A stretch of DNA of 61,782 nucleotides, from positions 1 to 61,782 of the forward strand of contig CAIMSU010000034.1 of the NCBI GenBank assembly GCA_903844155.1, written 5' to 3'. Source of the stretch: an uncultured Pseudomonadota bacterium (GTDB lineage: Bacteria > Myxococcota_A > UBA796 > SXON01). Under the pieces are notes generated by a model, which was given only the letters and a program-made list of their open reading frames with translations, was not told the origin of the DNA and did no database searches. Both the position numbers and the translations under genes were made by a program. Position 1 is the first letter of the stretch. Every line of letters starts with the position of its first letter. Positions 50,940-61,782 of this stretch are shown one piece after another.

Positions 50940-51725
50940 TTGCAGCCGGTTCTGGTGTGTCCCCGGTGCCGACGGGCGGACGCCGAGGGCCTGCACGTCG
51001 CGACCCTGATGGCGGTCGACGGGGCCCTGCGCTGCGAAGGGTGTGGCGCCGACTACCCGCTGGTGGACGGCATCCCCGTTGTTGCCAGGGACCCGGACGC
51101 GCTGTTGGCGAGCGAGGACCCGGGGAGCGCGGCGCGGGCGGCGGTCTACGCGCGTTCTCGCGAGGGGCCGCTCCAGGACTGGCTGCGCGAGGTGGTGACG
51201 GCCGGCGCCCTTGAGCTTGCCGGCGGGCTCGGGGTCCGGGACGACACCGTGGTGGTCGACATGAGCCTCGCGATGCTGCGGGCTGGCCGAGCGGGCCTCG
51301 GGTCCGGGCGGGCGGGGCGAGGGGCTCGCATCTGCGCGGATCTCCTCGACCCGCCGTTCCTGCCGGCGAGCTTCGAGATGGTCGTGCTCGCGAACGTGCT
51401 GGACGTCATCGAAGCGCCCCTGCTGGCGTTCCAGCAGGCCGTTGCGCTGCTTGCCCAGGGCGGCCGGCTCGTGGTGACGTGCCCCTACGCGTTCACGAAT
51501 GGCGGCCACAACGGCTGCCGGCTGGAGCCATTTCCGCCCGCAGCGCTGCACGCCGGTTTCGGGGCGGTTGAGGCAGGCATCCTCGCCCTGGTCACTGCCA
51601 GGGAGCGCGACTGGCCCCTACGCACGACCGACCGGCTGACGCAGGTACATCGGACGGACGCCGTGATTTTCGAACGGCGGGGACCATCCTACGCGCCCGC
51701 CCACACGACCGCGATCGAGTCGTAG
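50940..51725 (+). CDS. Zinc-ribbon methyltransferase-like protein
   Basis: About 261 residues. The N terminus has a Trm112-like zinc ribbon (C-P-R-C-R-R, then C-E-G-C-G-A-D-Y-P-L-V-D-G-I-P). A class I methyltransferase-like domain follows, with the SAM motif L-E-L-A-G-G-L-G-V-R-D-D and V-V-V-D-M-S, then F-E-M-V-V-L-A-N-V-L-D and G-G-R-L-V-V-T-C-P. The motif-I glycines are irregular, so SAM binding is possible but unproven. TTG 50940 is the best start, only 7 nt after the PAAR stop. It overlaps the convergent methyltransferase gene by 37 nt at its 3' end. Confidence 0.7.
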   Translation: MQPVLVCPRCRRADAEGLHVATLMAVDGALRCEGCGADYPLVDGIPVVARDPDALLASEDPGSAARAAVYARSREGPLQDWLREVVTAGALELAGGLGVRDDTVVVDMSLAMLRAGRAGLGSGRAGRGARICADLLDPPFLPASFEMVVLANVLDVIEAPLLAFQQAVALLAQGGRLVVTCPYAFTNGGHNGCRLEPFPPAALHAGFGAVEAGILALVTARERDWPLRTTDRLTQVHRTDAVIFERRGPSYAPAHTTAIES

Positions 51726-52429
51726 TCAAAGTCGACGGCGGGCTCGGCCCCCCGCGCGCGCGCGTGCGCGACGAACACGGCGTCCAGGGCTTCGTTGAAC
51801 GCCGCTTTGTCCGAGATGCCGTGCTGGACGTAGCTGGCGGACCAGACCCGGGCATCCAGTCCGGCGCGGGTGAGGCGCTGGGTGCTGGGGACAACCAGCC
51901 GTTCCGTCGGGCGACGGGCGGACAGATCCGCGATGGTCTGGGGGACGGTGCGGATCTGCCGGTAGTCCGCCGACCATTCCCAGAGCAGCGCTTCGTATGC
52001 GTCGAGGAAGGGGGAGGACGAGCGCTCGTTCCAGAGTGCCGCGGCGACCCCGCCCACGCCGAGGATGCGGTCGATCTCGGGCAGCGCCCGGTCGAGGTCA
52101 AACCAGTGGAACGCCTGGCAGCCGACAACGAGGTCGCAACACCGGTCTGCCAAGCCCGTGTTCTCGGCGTCTCCCGCCACGAAGGTGACGCCGGGGACGA
52201 ACTCGCTGGCGGTCGGGGACTCGCCTGCCGCGCGCATCGCAGCGTTCGGCTCAACGGCGGTCACCCGCACGCGATCCCCAAAGCGCTCGCGGCCGAGGCG
52301 CGCGTACACGCGGCTGGAGATCCCCGTGCCAGCGCCAAGATCGACGATCTGGGGTCCCGGCGCCCGCGCCAGGACCTCCCGAATCAGCGCGTCCGGGTAG
52401 GTTGGGCGCGCCGCCGTGTACAGACCCAC
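51689..52429 (-). CDS. Class I SAM-dependent methyltransferase
   Basis: A methyltransferase of about 246 residues from GTG 52429. The SAM site is V-D-L-G-A-G-T-G-I-S-S, the acidic motif V-T-A-V-E-P-N and the post-motif C-Q-A-F-H-W-F-D. Family homologues begin earlier, with D-P-R-D-R-F-S-A-A-V, and these residues are encoded in frame upstream. No ATG, GTG or TTG precedes them; the only coupled start would be ATT at 52468, overlapping the stop of the acyl-CoA dehydrogenase. The real start may therefore be ATT, or the conserved N-terminal residues may be lost. Substrate unknown. Confidence 0.8.
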   Translation of the reverse strand: MGLYTAARPTYPDALIREVLARAPGPQIVDLGAGTGISSRVYARLGRERFGDRVRVTAVEPNAAMRAAGESPTASEFVPGVTFVAGDAENTGLADRCCDLVVGCQAFHWFDLDRALPEIDRILGVGGVAAALWNERSSSPFLDAYEALLWEWSADYRQIRTVPQTIADLSARRPTERLVVPSTQRLTRAGLDARVWSASYVQHGISDKAAFNEALDAVFVAHARARGAEPAVDFDYDSIAVVWAGA

Positions 52430-52463
52430 TGCGGCTGAGAAGCGATCGCGAGGATCGATGTCG

Positions 52464-54287
<1,824 letters not shown>

Positions 54288-54334
54288 GGGAGAACCTCGG
54301 GAATTTCAGAGTCGATGGAGGGGTCGGTGCTGAC

Positions 54335-54352
54335 TGAATGAACGGTCATTCA
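54335..54352. promoter_or_regulatory. FadR-like palindromic operator
   Basis: TGAATGAACGGTCATTCA is a perfect TGAATGA/TCATTCA inverted repeat with a 4-nt centre. It matches the consensus bound by the Bacillus TetR-type fatty acid repressor FadR (TGAATGA-N4-TCATTCA). It lies 47-64 nt before the acyl-CoA dehydrogenase start and overlaps the end of the gene at 54346. A fatty-acid-responsive repressor is implied; the repressor gene is not in this window. Confidence 0.6.
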
Positions 54353-55505
54353 CTAACACGCCGCCGCCGGAAGGAGAGGACGCCAAACGCGCACGCTGCA
54401 AGGACGGCCGCGTCGATGTCCGCCCGTCCGGGCTCGGCTGCGCACCCCAGGAGCGGCACGCTCGCTGCGCAGTGCAACCCCTCGTCGATCGCGCCGTTGC
54501 AGTTGTCGTCAACCCCGTTGCAGGTCTCGCCGACGCCGGGGAGCACGGTGCGATTCGCGTCGTTGCAGTCCTGCGCGTAGGCGGACATCGGCGAGGCGCA
54601 GGTCAGGTCCGGCGTGCTGGCGGTCGTCGGCCCGCCGTAGGTGTCTCCATCGGCGTCCACGTAGCAAAGCTCGGTGCCATCGCAGTCCTCGTCGATGCCG
54701 TCAGCCACGACTTCGGGCGCGCCGGGGTGGACGAGGACGTCGTCGTCGTTGCAGTCCAGGTTGTTCGTGGACTGGCCGAGGTCGTTGCAGGCGAGGCTGG
54801 GGGGCGTGGTGAAGGTGATGACGTCGAAGGCGCCGTAGCCATCGTGGTCGGCGTCCTCAAAACAGACCTCGATGTTGTTGCAGTCTTCGTCGATGCCGTC
54901 CGCGATGATCTCGATCTCGCCGGGGTTGATGTCCGAGTCGTCGTCGTTGCAGTCGGTGTTGTTGAAGGAAGCGCCGTTGCAATGGATGTCCGAGACCATC
55001 GTCTCGGTGGTCCCGAAGTGATCGCCGTCGTGGTCGACGTAGCAATAGTCGATGCCGTCGCAATTCTGGTCGACGCCGTCCGCAGGCGCGTCGGTGGCCG
55101 CCGGGTTGACGTTGGGATCTCCGTCGTTGCAATCGGTCTCGACGTTGGATTCCCCGGGGCCGTTGCACGCCAGGCTAGACCCGGTCATCACCGTCGTCCC
55201 GCCGAAGCGGTCGCCGTCGCCATCGACGTAGCAGAGCTCGGCGCCATCGCAGTCCTCGTCGACACCGTCGCCCGGGATCTCGGTGGCGCCTGGGTGGACG
55301 TTGGCGTCGCCGTCGTCGCAGTCGGCTGCGTCCAGGGATTCGCCCGGCGACGTGCAGCCGGTCGTGCTCGTGATCGGGAAGGCGGCCGACCCGTACCCGT
55401 CCTTGTCGACGTCTACGTAGCAGGCAACCGCCGCGCCGGTGTCGTCAGCGCGGGCAAGTGGCGGCGTCGCCAGACCGATCGCGATGGCGACCGCGAACCG
55501 CCCGG

Positions 55506-55509
<4 letters not shown>
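54346..55509 (-). CDS. Secreted MopE-type repeat protein with C-terminal anchor tail
   Basis: A 387-residue exported protein. The signal peptide has [16 protein letters not shown]. About six Cys-Asp-rich metal-binding repeats follow ([15 protein letters not shown] and Y-V-D-x-D-G-D types) like those of MopE. The C terminus G-C-A-A-E-P, a hydrophobic helix and R-R-R-R is a MYXO-CTERM-like tail. It overlaps the next MopE-type gene by ATGA and belongs to the operon with kinase 57185. Copper or calcium binding is possible; no proof. The FadR-like palindrome overlaps its end. Confidence 0.85.
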
Positions 55510-55918
<409 letters not shown>

Positions 55919-55922
<4 letters not shown>

Positions 55923-57163
55923 CCGCCGCCCAACGGAAAAGACAGGCCAAAGGCGACGACCCCGAGCCCGACCGTCACGAGGCCGGAGGTGAACAGGGCC
56001 GACCCGCCGCCCGCCGCAGCCGTGCGCGTCCGGTACTCGGCGTCCGACTCCGGGCCTGTCGCATCGTGGGTGGCACTCCAGACCAACACGCCCACGCCTG
56101 CCGACGCCGCGCCTGTCCCGGCCAGCACCGCGCCCGCCAGCCGAACCCCGCCCGCAACCCGCTTTTTTCTCGCTTCCAGGAACGCGTTGGACTGCGGCAC
56201 CTCATGCCAGGACCGTCTCTGGCCTTCGCTCTGCTCTGCATGCCAGGTCCGATCGCCGGCCCAGAGGTACACGTCCTGGGCCTCGGGGAACGCCTGATCC
56301 GCGATCGCGCCGAGCACGAGCTGATTCCCGGGGATCTCCACGTGGTCCACGAGCGCGTCCGGCGTCTGCAGCGGCACGAGCAGCGCGACGGGATGGAGCG
56401 GGTCGACGTGAACGGCGACGGTGGCGACGGTCGGCTGCAGGATCTGCACGAGGTGCGTGCCCGCAGGCAGGCTCAGGGCCGCGCCGGAGACCGTGGCCAG
56501 CCGGCCATCGACCCAGAGGGTGGTCGCGGTGGAAACGCCGGGTCCGAGGAGCACTTGCCCCATCGGCGTGCGCGGCAGGTTGCTCGGGGCGGCGGTGGCG
56601 GGGACGATCGCGCGGGCAGCGGCCGAGGCGGCGTCGAAGGGTGCGCGAAAGTCGGGGGACACGCCGCCGTCCCAGGCGAGGCTCGGTTGGAAGTAGATCG
56701 CCTGCTGAAACTCGGAGACGGCGTCGTTGGGCTGGCCCGTCGCCGTCAGCGCGATGCCCGTCAGGAACTTGAGCCGCGATGCGAGTGAGGCTTCGGACGG
56801 CTCCGACAGGCAGTTCAAGGCGTTTGAGGCGGTGGTCAGCTCGGTCAGCGCCTGCGACCAGCGCTGGTAGCTCACGTCGCCCTCGGCGTGCATCACGGCG
56901 TCTCGCACCGCCGTGTTCGTCGTCGGCACGGAGCTGCACGGCGGCGGCTGGTTCGCGCCAAGCGCGCGCAGGAGTCCGCCGGACATCGTCTCGCCGATCC
57001 GCGCCGGATGCAGATCCCAGACGGGCACGTTCGCATCCGACCCTGCGCGTGTCACGGCTTCGGCCGGGTCGCCCGCGTAGAGGAGCGGAATCTGCGGCGT
57101 GGTCTGGGGCGTCGGGCCCGGCGGCAATGCCCGAGCAACGCCGGTGAGGAGCAAAAGGAGCAT
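55919..57163 (-). CDS. Secreted protein of unknown function with C-terminal membrane helices
   Basis: A 414-residue exported protein with signal peptide M-L-L-L-L-L-T-G-V-A-R-A. Residues about 90-180 look like TPR or helical repeats (W-S-Q-A-L-T-E-L-T-T-A-S-N-A-L, then A-V-S-E-F-Q-Q-A-I-Y-F-Q-P). A beta-rich middle part contains L-W-V-D-G-R-L-A-T-V, as seen in PEGA-like domains. Two hydrophobic segments lie near the end (A-G-A-V-L-A-G-T-G-A-A-S-A-G-V-G-V-L-V-W and L-V-T-V-G-L-G-V-V-A-F-G-L). No family recognised. It lies between the kinase and the MopE-type genes in one operon; starting at ATG 57163 opens the signal peptide. Confidence 0.7.
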
Positions 57164-57184
57164 GGTGCAGTCTACCAAGCTCCG

Positions 57185-58909
57185 CTACTGCGGACACGCC
57201 GCGTCGAGATCGAAGCTCCAGCAAAATGCCGTCTCCGAGTCGGCGGGCACGGTCACGGGCTTGGACACGTTTCGACCGTCCGTCGTCGTCAAAACTACCG
57301 TGTGCGGACCCGCCGAAAGGTCGCGTTTCCACGTGCCGGTTCGACCCGCCGCGACGCCGTCGAGCGTGATGGTGCTCCAGGGCTGGCTGTTCACGCGGAG
57401 CGTTCCGAGGACGACCGCGGGCGCAGGCGATGGGGCAACTGTTGGCGGTTGCGCTTTGGAAAGAGCGGAGGTGGCGACGACGGCCGGGTGCGTGGGGGGT
57501 GGAGTGGGCGAGGAGCGGGGCGGGGGCAGCGGCGGTGCGGGCAGCTCGGACGCGGCGGCCACCTCGTCGTCCGTTGTCGTCGGCGTCGTGCCCGATGCCG
57601 CGGCCAGCACCCTGGGAAGTTGGCGCCCTGTCGGTGTGTCTGGGATCGGCACTGCCGGCGCGGATGGGGCAGCCGTCGCCTGGGCGGTGGTCGCGGTCGG
57701 TGTTGCGTCGACTTCTACAGTCGGCGTTGCTGGCCGGTCAAACCAGCCTGATCCGTACGCAGCAAACGTCGCCGCGGCGCCGAGCACCGCTACGATCAGC
57801 GCGCCCCGCCCCAGACCCTTCGCTGACGTCGCGCGGTCGGTCGACGGCGGAGCGGATGGGGCGACGCCGACCACAGCGGGGGCCGATGTCGTGGCGACGG
57901 CGCCTGGCGGGGCGGGTGCGGGGCGTTCGTCGGTCGCTGCATCGTCGACGGACAGGATCCCCGCAGCCGGGTCCCACGTCGCCGGTCCGCTCGGCTCGGG
58001 CGTTGGGATCACGGGTACGGGCGGGCGCGAGCGCCTGAGCAGGTCCGCCGACCACGCCCCTCCCCGGGTGGACGGGGTCGCCTGCCCCATCCAGAGGCGC
58101 AACAGCGTGTCGCAGTCGGGTACGCGCTTCTCCCGGTCGACCTCGAGCGCGGCGGCGATCGCCCGAACGATTCGGTCCGGTGCCTCCGGCGCGCGGTCGG
58201 TCACGGGGTTGTACCGCCCCTCCGTCACCCGCGTGAAGATCGCCATCAGATCCGGCCCGTCGAACGCCCGCTCTCCCGTCACCATCTCATACAGCAACGC
58301 GCCGAGCGAAAAGACGTCGGCGCGCTTGTCGACCGTCCGTGCGCTGCGGATCTGCTCCGGTGCCATGTAGCAGGGGGTGCCCATGGCCATCCCGCTGCGG
58401 GTCTGCGTTCCGACGGGACCCTCGCCGGTCGTCAGGATCTTCGCGAGCCCAAAATCCATCACCTTCGGAACAAACCCATGGTCGCGGGCCTGCAGCAACA
58501 CGTTCGCGGGCTTGAGGTCGCGATGGATGAGCCCGTAGCGGTGCGCCTCAGCCACCCCCGCCAGGATGCCGCGCGCGAGCTCGTCGGCCTGCTCCACCGT
58601 CAGCCGCACCTCGGCCAGCAGCGCGTCGAGCGACGGGCCCTCCACGAGCTCCATCACGAGGCCCGGCGACCCGCCCACCTCGATGACATCGGTAACGGTG
58701 ACGATGTTCGGGTGGCGTAGCGTCGCCTGGACACGGCCCTCCTGCAAGAGCCGCTCCCGCACCGCCTGCGCGGGCATGAGCAGCACTTTGATGGCGTGCA
58801 ACGTGCCAAGTTGGTTGTGGCGCGCCCGGTACACGACGGCCATCCCGCCGTTCCCGAGCCGCCCCTCGATCGTGTAGCGGTCGATCACGGTGCCGGATTC
58901 GAGGTTCAT
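57185..58909 (-). CDS. Ser/Thr protein kinase with PEGA domain
   Basis: A 574-residue membrane kinase. The Gly loop is L-G-N-G-G-M-A-V-V (residues 18-26), the catalytic loop H-R-D-L-K-P-A-N (about 131-138), the Mg loop D-F-G-L-A (about 152) and the APE motif Y-M-A-P-E-Q. After a long Pro/Ala/Thr-rich linker comes one membrane helix (about 365-385) and a PEGA domain (G-T-L-R-V-N-S-Q-P-W-S-T-I-T-L-D-G-V), which lies outside the cytosol. PEGA modules bind surface glycan or proteins. It is the first gene of the operon with the secreted proteins at 55919-54346, so it may sense their assembly. Confidence 0.93.
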   Translation of the reverse strand: MNLESGTVIDRYTIEGRLGNGGMAVVYRARHNQLGTLHAIKVLLMPAQAVRERLLQEGRVQATLRHPNIVTVTDVIEVGGSPGLVMELVEGPSLDALLAEVRLTVEQADELARGILAGVAEAHRYGLIHRDLKPANVLLQARDHGFVPKVMDFGLAKILTTGEGPVGTQTRSGMAMGTPCYMAPEQIRSARTVDKRADVFSLGALLYEMVTGERAFDGPDLMAIFTRVTEGRYNPVTDRAPEAPDRIVRAIAAALEVDREKRVPDCDTLLRLWMGQATPSTRGGAWSADLLRRSRPPVPVIPTPEPSGPATWDPAAGILSVDDAATDERPAPAPPGAVATTSAPAVVGVAPSAPPSTDRATSAKGLGRGALIVAVLGAAATFAAYGSGWFDRPATPTVEVDATPTATTAQATAAPSAPAVPIPDTPTGRQLPRVLAAASGTTPTTTDDEVAAASELPAPPLPPPRSSPTPPPTHPAVVATSALSKAQPPTVAPSPAPAVVLGTLRVNSQPWSTITLDGVAAGRTGTWKRDLSAGPHTVVLTTTDGRNVSKPVTVPADSETAFCWSFDLDAACPQ

Positions 58910-58951
58910 GGCCTTCGCCGGGTAACCCGCCGGCCCGTGCCGCCCGCGGCC

Positions 58952-60754
58952 CTACCGCGGCACCAGCACGACGCCGTCGCGCGGCGCGACCTCGATGGTG
59001 ACCGTCCCGTCTGGCTGCACGGTCCACGTGTTCGTGCTGCCGGGCGGGAAGACTTCTGTCAGGACGGTCCCGGGCGCGAAGCTCACCGGCATGCCAGCGC
59101 CGTTGTAAGCGGTGTGCGAGGTGTTGGAGTCCGACGTGTTGATGACCACGAGCACCGACTCACCCGTCTCCTGCTCCACGCGCTCATACGCGAGGATGTT
59201 GGCGTCTTCTTCGCCGTTCACGCGGTCGGTGGTCCAGCGGAACTCAAAGTCGCCCCGGCGCAGGGGCTCGTAGTCCCGCCGAAGTTGCGTGAGGGCGGCG
59301 ATGTGCTGGAAGATCTCGCCGGACGTGTCGTAGTTGCTCGTCCACAGCGGCTCGCGGTTGGCCGGGTCGTTTCCGCCCGAAAATCCTTGCTCCGTGCCGT
59401 AGTACAGGCAGGGAATGCCGTCTTCCGTCATCAGGAAGACGAGCGCGGACCGGAGCGCCGGGATGCTTGGCTTGTCGTACAGGAACCGCGGAATATCGTG
59501 GTTGTCCATGAAGTTCACGAGGATGTCGCGGGGTGCCTGACCCGCGCCAAGGTCCTGCGGCACGGTGTTGTAGTTGGTGTCGCGCGCGTCAAAGAGGGCC
59601 TGCACGGCCGTCGTCGCGGCGTTGTTCTTGAAGACGTCGTCAAACACCTGGAACTTCTCGGAGAAGTACACGACGCTGTCGACCTCGTTGGGGGCGGTGT
59701 AGCTGCCGATGAGCTGGTCGTCGCCATCAAAACTCTCGCCGAACATCAGGAACTTGTCCTTGCCGGCGAGCGCCTCATGATCCCGGATCTCCGTGCAGAA
59801 GCGCTGCCAGAAGCTGTGCTCCACGTGCTTGAGCGTGTCGATGCGAAAGCCGTCCAGGCCGGCCTTGTCGATCCAGTCTTCGTAGACGGCGATGAGCGCT
59901 GTCTGGACGTCCGGGTTCAGCGTGTCCAGATCCTTGAGGCCACCCGGGAAATCCCCGTTGACAACCTGGTCAAAATCGCTCCAGTCCGTCACCCGGCCGC
60001 GGCGGTGGTACCAGGTGTCGTTCTGGAATTCGGGCGGGTTGGGCGGCACGCGGTTGATCTCGGGCATGTTCACCCACCCAAGTGGCGCAAGTCCGCTCTC
60101 ACCGAGCGAGGTGTAGCCCTGGATTCCGCGCGCGTCGTACGCCGGGTCCCACTCGGACACGATGTTGACGGTATTGCTCCCATCCGTCGCGTAATAGGTC
60201 GTGATGTCCGGCTCGCCGTTCCGGTTGATGTCGTAGTAGAACAACTGGCCGATGTGGTTGACGACGATGTCCTGGACGAGCTTGATGTTGTGCTGGTGGA
60301 GCACGTCTGAGAGCTCGCGAAGCTTGGCGAGGTCGCCCCAGTGGGGGCTCACGTTCTCAAAGTCCTGCGTCCAATAGCCGTGGTAGCTGGCGGAGCCGGC
60401 GTCCTCCTCCACGTTCACCACCACCGGTGAGATCCACAGCGTGGTGATGCCCAGCGCATCGAGGTAGTCCACGTGGTCGATGATGCCCTGAAAATCGCCG
60501 CCCTGGTAGCGGGCGAGGTTCGAGGTGTCCTTGGTGACGTTGATGTCCGTGTTCAGGTCGCCGTTGGCGAAGCGGTCGGTCAGCGCCTGGTAGATGACCT
60601 CGTCGCGCCAGTCGCTCACGAGGTTGTCGACGGGGGGATTTTCGGCGTAGGGGCTCTGGGATGCGCAGGCCGGGAGGACGAGCGCAAGGAGTGCGGTGGC
60701 CGGGAGCGGCGCGGCTTTGGCGAGGGCTGGGAGCGGGCGGCGGGCAAGGCGCAT
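58952..60754 (-). CDS. GH13 alpha-amylase family lipoprotein
   Basis: A 600-residue lipoprotein enzyme. The signal ends L-A-L-V-L-P-A-C-A (lipobox). The GH13 regions are all visible: D-I-V-V-N-H (region I), G-F-R-I-D-T-L-K-H-V with the nucleophile Asp (about 303), F-G-E-S with the acid Glu (about 340) and F-M-D-N-H-D (about 418). It cleaves alpha-1,4 glucans such as starch or glycogen outside the cell, or at the outer membrane. C-terminal residues form the usual beta-sandwich domain. No carbohydrate-binding module is seen. Start ATG 60754 is only 23 nt from the divergent methyltransferase gene. Confidence 0.95.
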   Translation of the reverse strand: MRLARRPLPALAKAAPLPATALLALVLPACASQSPYAENPPVDNLVSDWRDEVIYQALTDRFANGDLNTDINVTKDTSNLARYQGGDFQGIIDHVDYLDALGITTLWISPVVVNVEEDAGSASYHGYWTQDFENVSPHWGDLAKLRELSDVLHQHNIKLVQDIVVNHIGQLFYYDINRNGEPDITTYYATDGSNTVNIVSEWDPAYDARGIQGYTSLGESGLAPLGWVNMPEINRVPPNPPEFQNDTWYHRRGRVTDWSDFDQVVNGDFPGGLKDLDTLNPDVQTALIAVYEDWIDKAGLDGFRIDTLKHVEHSFWQRFCTEIRDHEALAGKDKFLMFGESFDGDDQLIGSYTAPNEVDSVVYFSEKFQVFDDVFKNNAATTAVQALFDARDTNYNTVPQDLGAGQAPRDILVNFMDNHDIPRFLYDKPSIPALRSALVFLMTEDGIPCLYYGTEQGFSGGNDPANREPLWTSNYDTSGEIFQHIAALTQLRRDYEPLRRGDFEFRWTTDRVNGEEDANILAYERVEQETGESVLVVINTSDSNTSHTAYNGAGMPVSFAPGTVLTEVFPPGSTNTWTVQPDGTVTIEVAPRDGVVLVPR

Positions 60755-60777
60755 CCTCGGCGGATAACCGACGCGGC

Positions 60778-61716
60778 ATGATCTGCTGTCCGCGGTGCAT
60801 GCGCTTGCTCGCCCCGGCGGCGGCGACAGGCGAGGGGGCGACGGACGGGGCTTGCGCCTGCGGCCAGGCGTGGGCGGTGCGCGACGGCATCCCCGACCTG
60901 TACGTGCCCGCCCCCGAGGCGGGCGAGGACGTCGCTGCCACCGAGCGCGTGCGGCTCTTCTACGAAGAACGCCCGTTTCCCGACTACCGCGAGACAGACG
61001 ACCTCGGCGCCCTGGTTCGACGTGGCCGCGCCAACGCCTACACCCGCGCGCTGGACGATGGCATCCCCCCTCGGGCGCGGGTGCTCGAGGTCGGCTGCGG
61101 CACCGGGCAGATGGCGCTCTTTCTGGCGGTCCCGGGGCGGGAGGTGATCGGCGTGGACCTGACCTGGGCCTCGCTTGGGCTCGCCGAGGGGTTCCGGCGG
61201 AAAGCCGGCATCAACACGGCGCAGTTCGTCCGTGCCAATCTTTTTCGGCTCCCCCTCGCAGACGGCACGGTGGACGTCGCCATCGCCAACGGCGTCCTCC
61301 ACCACACCGCCAACCCCCGAGCGGCGTTTGCCGAGCTTGTACGGGTCGTTCGTCCCGGTGGCTACGTCGTCGTCGGCCTCTACAACCGGTACGGCCGCGC
61401 GCTTCTGCCGTTGCTCGCGCCCTCGCACGCCCGCGGCGCCGCTACCGGGGACGCCCGCGCAAAAGCCTGGTACAACGACCAGCATCATCACCCGCTGGAG
61501 AGCCGTCACACGGCTGACGAGGTCCTCCGCTGGCTGTCCCAAGCCGCCGTCGACTTCGTCTCCGCTTCCCCACCGCTGACCCTCGGCGTCACGCCCGGCG
61601 CCATCTTCGCGCCTTCATCGCCGGGAACAGCGGTCGGGCGGGTGCTGGCGCAGCTCTCGTGGCTCTCGCGGGCTGCGGACGGAGGGTTGTGGGTCACCGT
61701 CGGGAGAAAGCGGTGA
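60778..61716 (+). CDS. Zinc-ribbon class I methyltransferase
   Basis: A 312-residue methyltransferase. The N terminus has C-C-P-R-C and C-A-C-G, a Trm112-like zinc ribbon (about residues 3-30), then Y-E-E-R-P-F-P-D-Y. The SAM motif is V-L-E-V-G-C-G-T-G-Q-M (about 100-110), the acidic motif V-I-G-V-D-L-T-W and the later motif A-N-G-V-L-H-H-T. It is a full-length methyltransferase, unlike the irregular one at 50940 to which its N terminus is related. Substrate unknown; a glycan or lipid is possible. A strong hairpin-family repeat starts 43 nt after its stop. Confidence 0.85.
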   Translation: MICCPRCMRLLAPAAATGEGATDGACACGQAWAVRDGIPDLYVPAPEAGEDVAATERVRLFYEERPFPDYRETDDLGALVRRGRANAYTRALDDGIPPRARVLEVGCGTGQMALFLAVPGREVIGVDLTWASLGLAEGFRRKAGINTAQFVRANLFRLPLADGTVDVAIANGVLHHTANPRAAFAELVRVVRPGGYVVVGLYNRYGRALLPLLAPSHARGAATGDARAKAWYNDQHHHPLESRHTADEVLRWLSQAAVDFVSASPPLTLGVTPGAIFAPSSPGTAVGRVLAQLSWLSRAADGGLWVTVGRKR

Positions 61717-61758
61717 CGGCCGGCCAGGACCGAGGCGACCGAAGGTGTGAAGCCTGTT

Positions 61759-61782
61759 TACCACAATTGCAGAGAGCATTTC
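61759..61782. repeat. 33-bp inverted-repeat family, copy cut by the window end
   Basis: TACCACAATTGCAGAGAGCA at 61759 matches the left arm of the full copy at 12019 exactly, up to the window end at 61782. Again it lies just past a gene stop (61716). Whether the second arm follows cannot be seen. Confidence 0.8.

Overview
The window is about 62 kb of high-GC DNA that reads like a Myxococcota (deltaproteobacterial) chromosome. The signs are Asp-rich calcium-binding secreted proteins (thrombospondin type 3, FG-GAP and MopE-type repeats), Asp/Ser/Thr/Gly lipoprotein stalks, Cys-hydrophobic-Arg C-terminal tails like MYXO-CTERM, Ser/Thr kinases with long C-terminal extensions, and a PAS hybrid histidine kinase. 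I see no rRNA, tRNA, CRISPR array, transposase, integrase or phage gene. Several species-level clues point to an uncultured lineage, but no marker gene fixes the taxonomy.

Layout. 0.1-9.1 kb: a DUF2752 gene, a membrane gene broken by TAA, a DUF3179 gene with an in-frame UGA, two secreted calcium-binding-type proteins, a methyltransferase, small membrane proteins, a beta-helix lipoprotein and an ABC exporter. 9.1-19.4 kb: two genes of unknown function with a zinc-ribbon protein, a cluster of extradiol dioxygenase, LCMT-type methyltransferase and alpha/beta hydrolase, a hybrid histidine kinase, secreted proteins and an M50 membrane protease. 19.4-29.8 kb: a 1053-residue adhesin-like lipoprotein, pckG, def, an MBL/bioD operon and two unknown genes. 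29.8-34.0 kb: a DUF1501 and DUF1592/1588-like operon with a cytochrome-like lipoprotein. 34.1-41.4 kb: an exopolysaccharide cluster (Wza-like export protein, galE, TIM-barrel lipoprotein, GT4 glycosyltransferase, two CelD-type acyltransferases). 41.4-49.6 kb: beta-helix lipoproteins, two CotH proteins (one frameshifted) and a membrane Ser/Thr kinase. 49.6-54.4 kb: a FabL-type enoyl-ACP reductase, a PAAR protein, methyltransferases and an acyl-CoA dehydrogenase with a FadR-like operator. 54.3-61.7 kb: an operon of a PEGA Ser/Thr kinase with MopE-type proteins, an alpha-amylase lipoprotein and a zinc-ribbon methyltransferase.

Most genes sit in tight operons with ATGA, GTGA or TGATG overlaps, so translational coupling is the rule.

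Three non-coding or recoding signals stand out. First, the UGA in the DUF3179 gene replaces the first Cys of a CxxC motif and is followed, 11 nt later, by a strong stem-loop with the geometry of a bacterial SECIS element, so this is a selenoprotein candidate. Second, a repeat of about 150-175 nt occurs four times. Its stems change sequence between copies yet stay paired, which is covariation, and at three of its sites the same end faces a gene start. Third, a near-perfect 33-bp inverted repeat family lies at gene 3' ends in three places.
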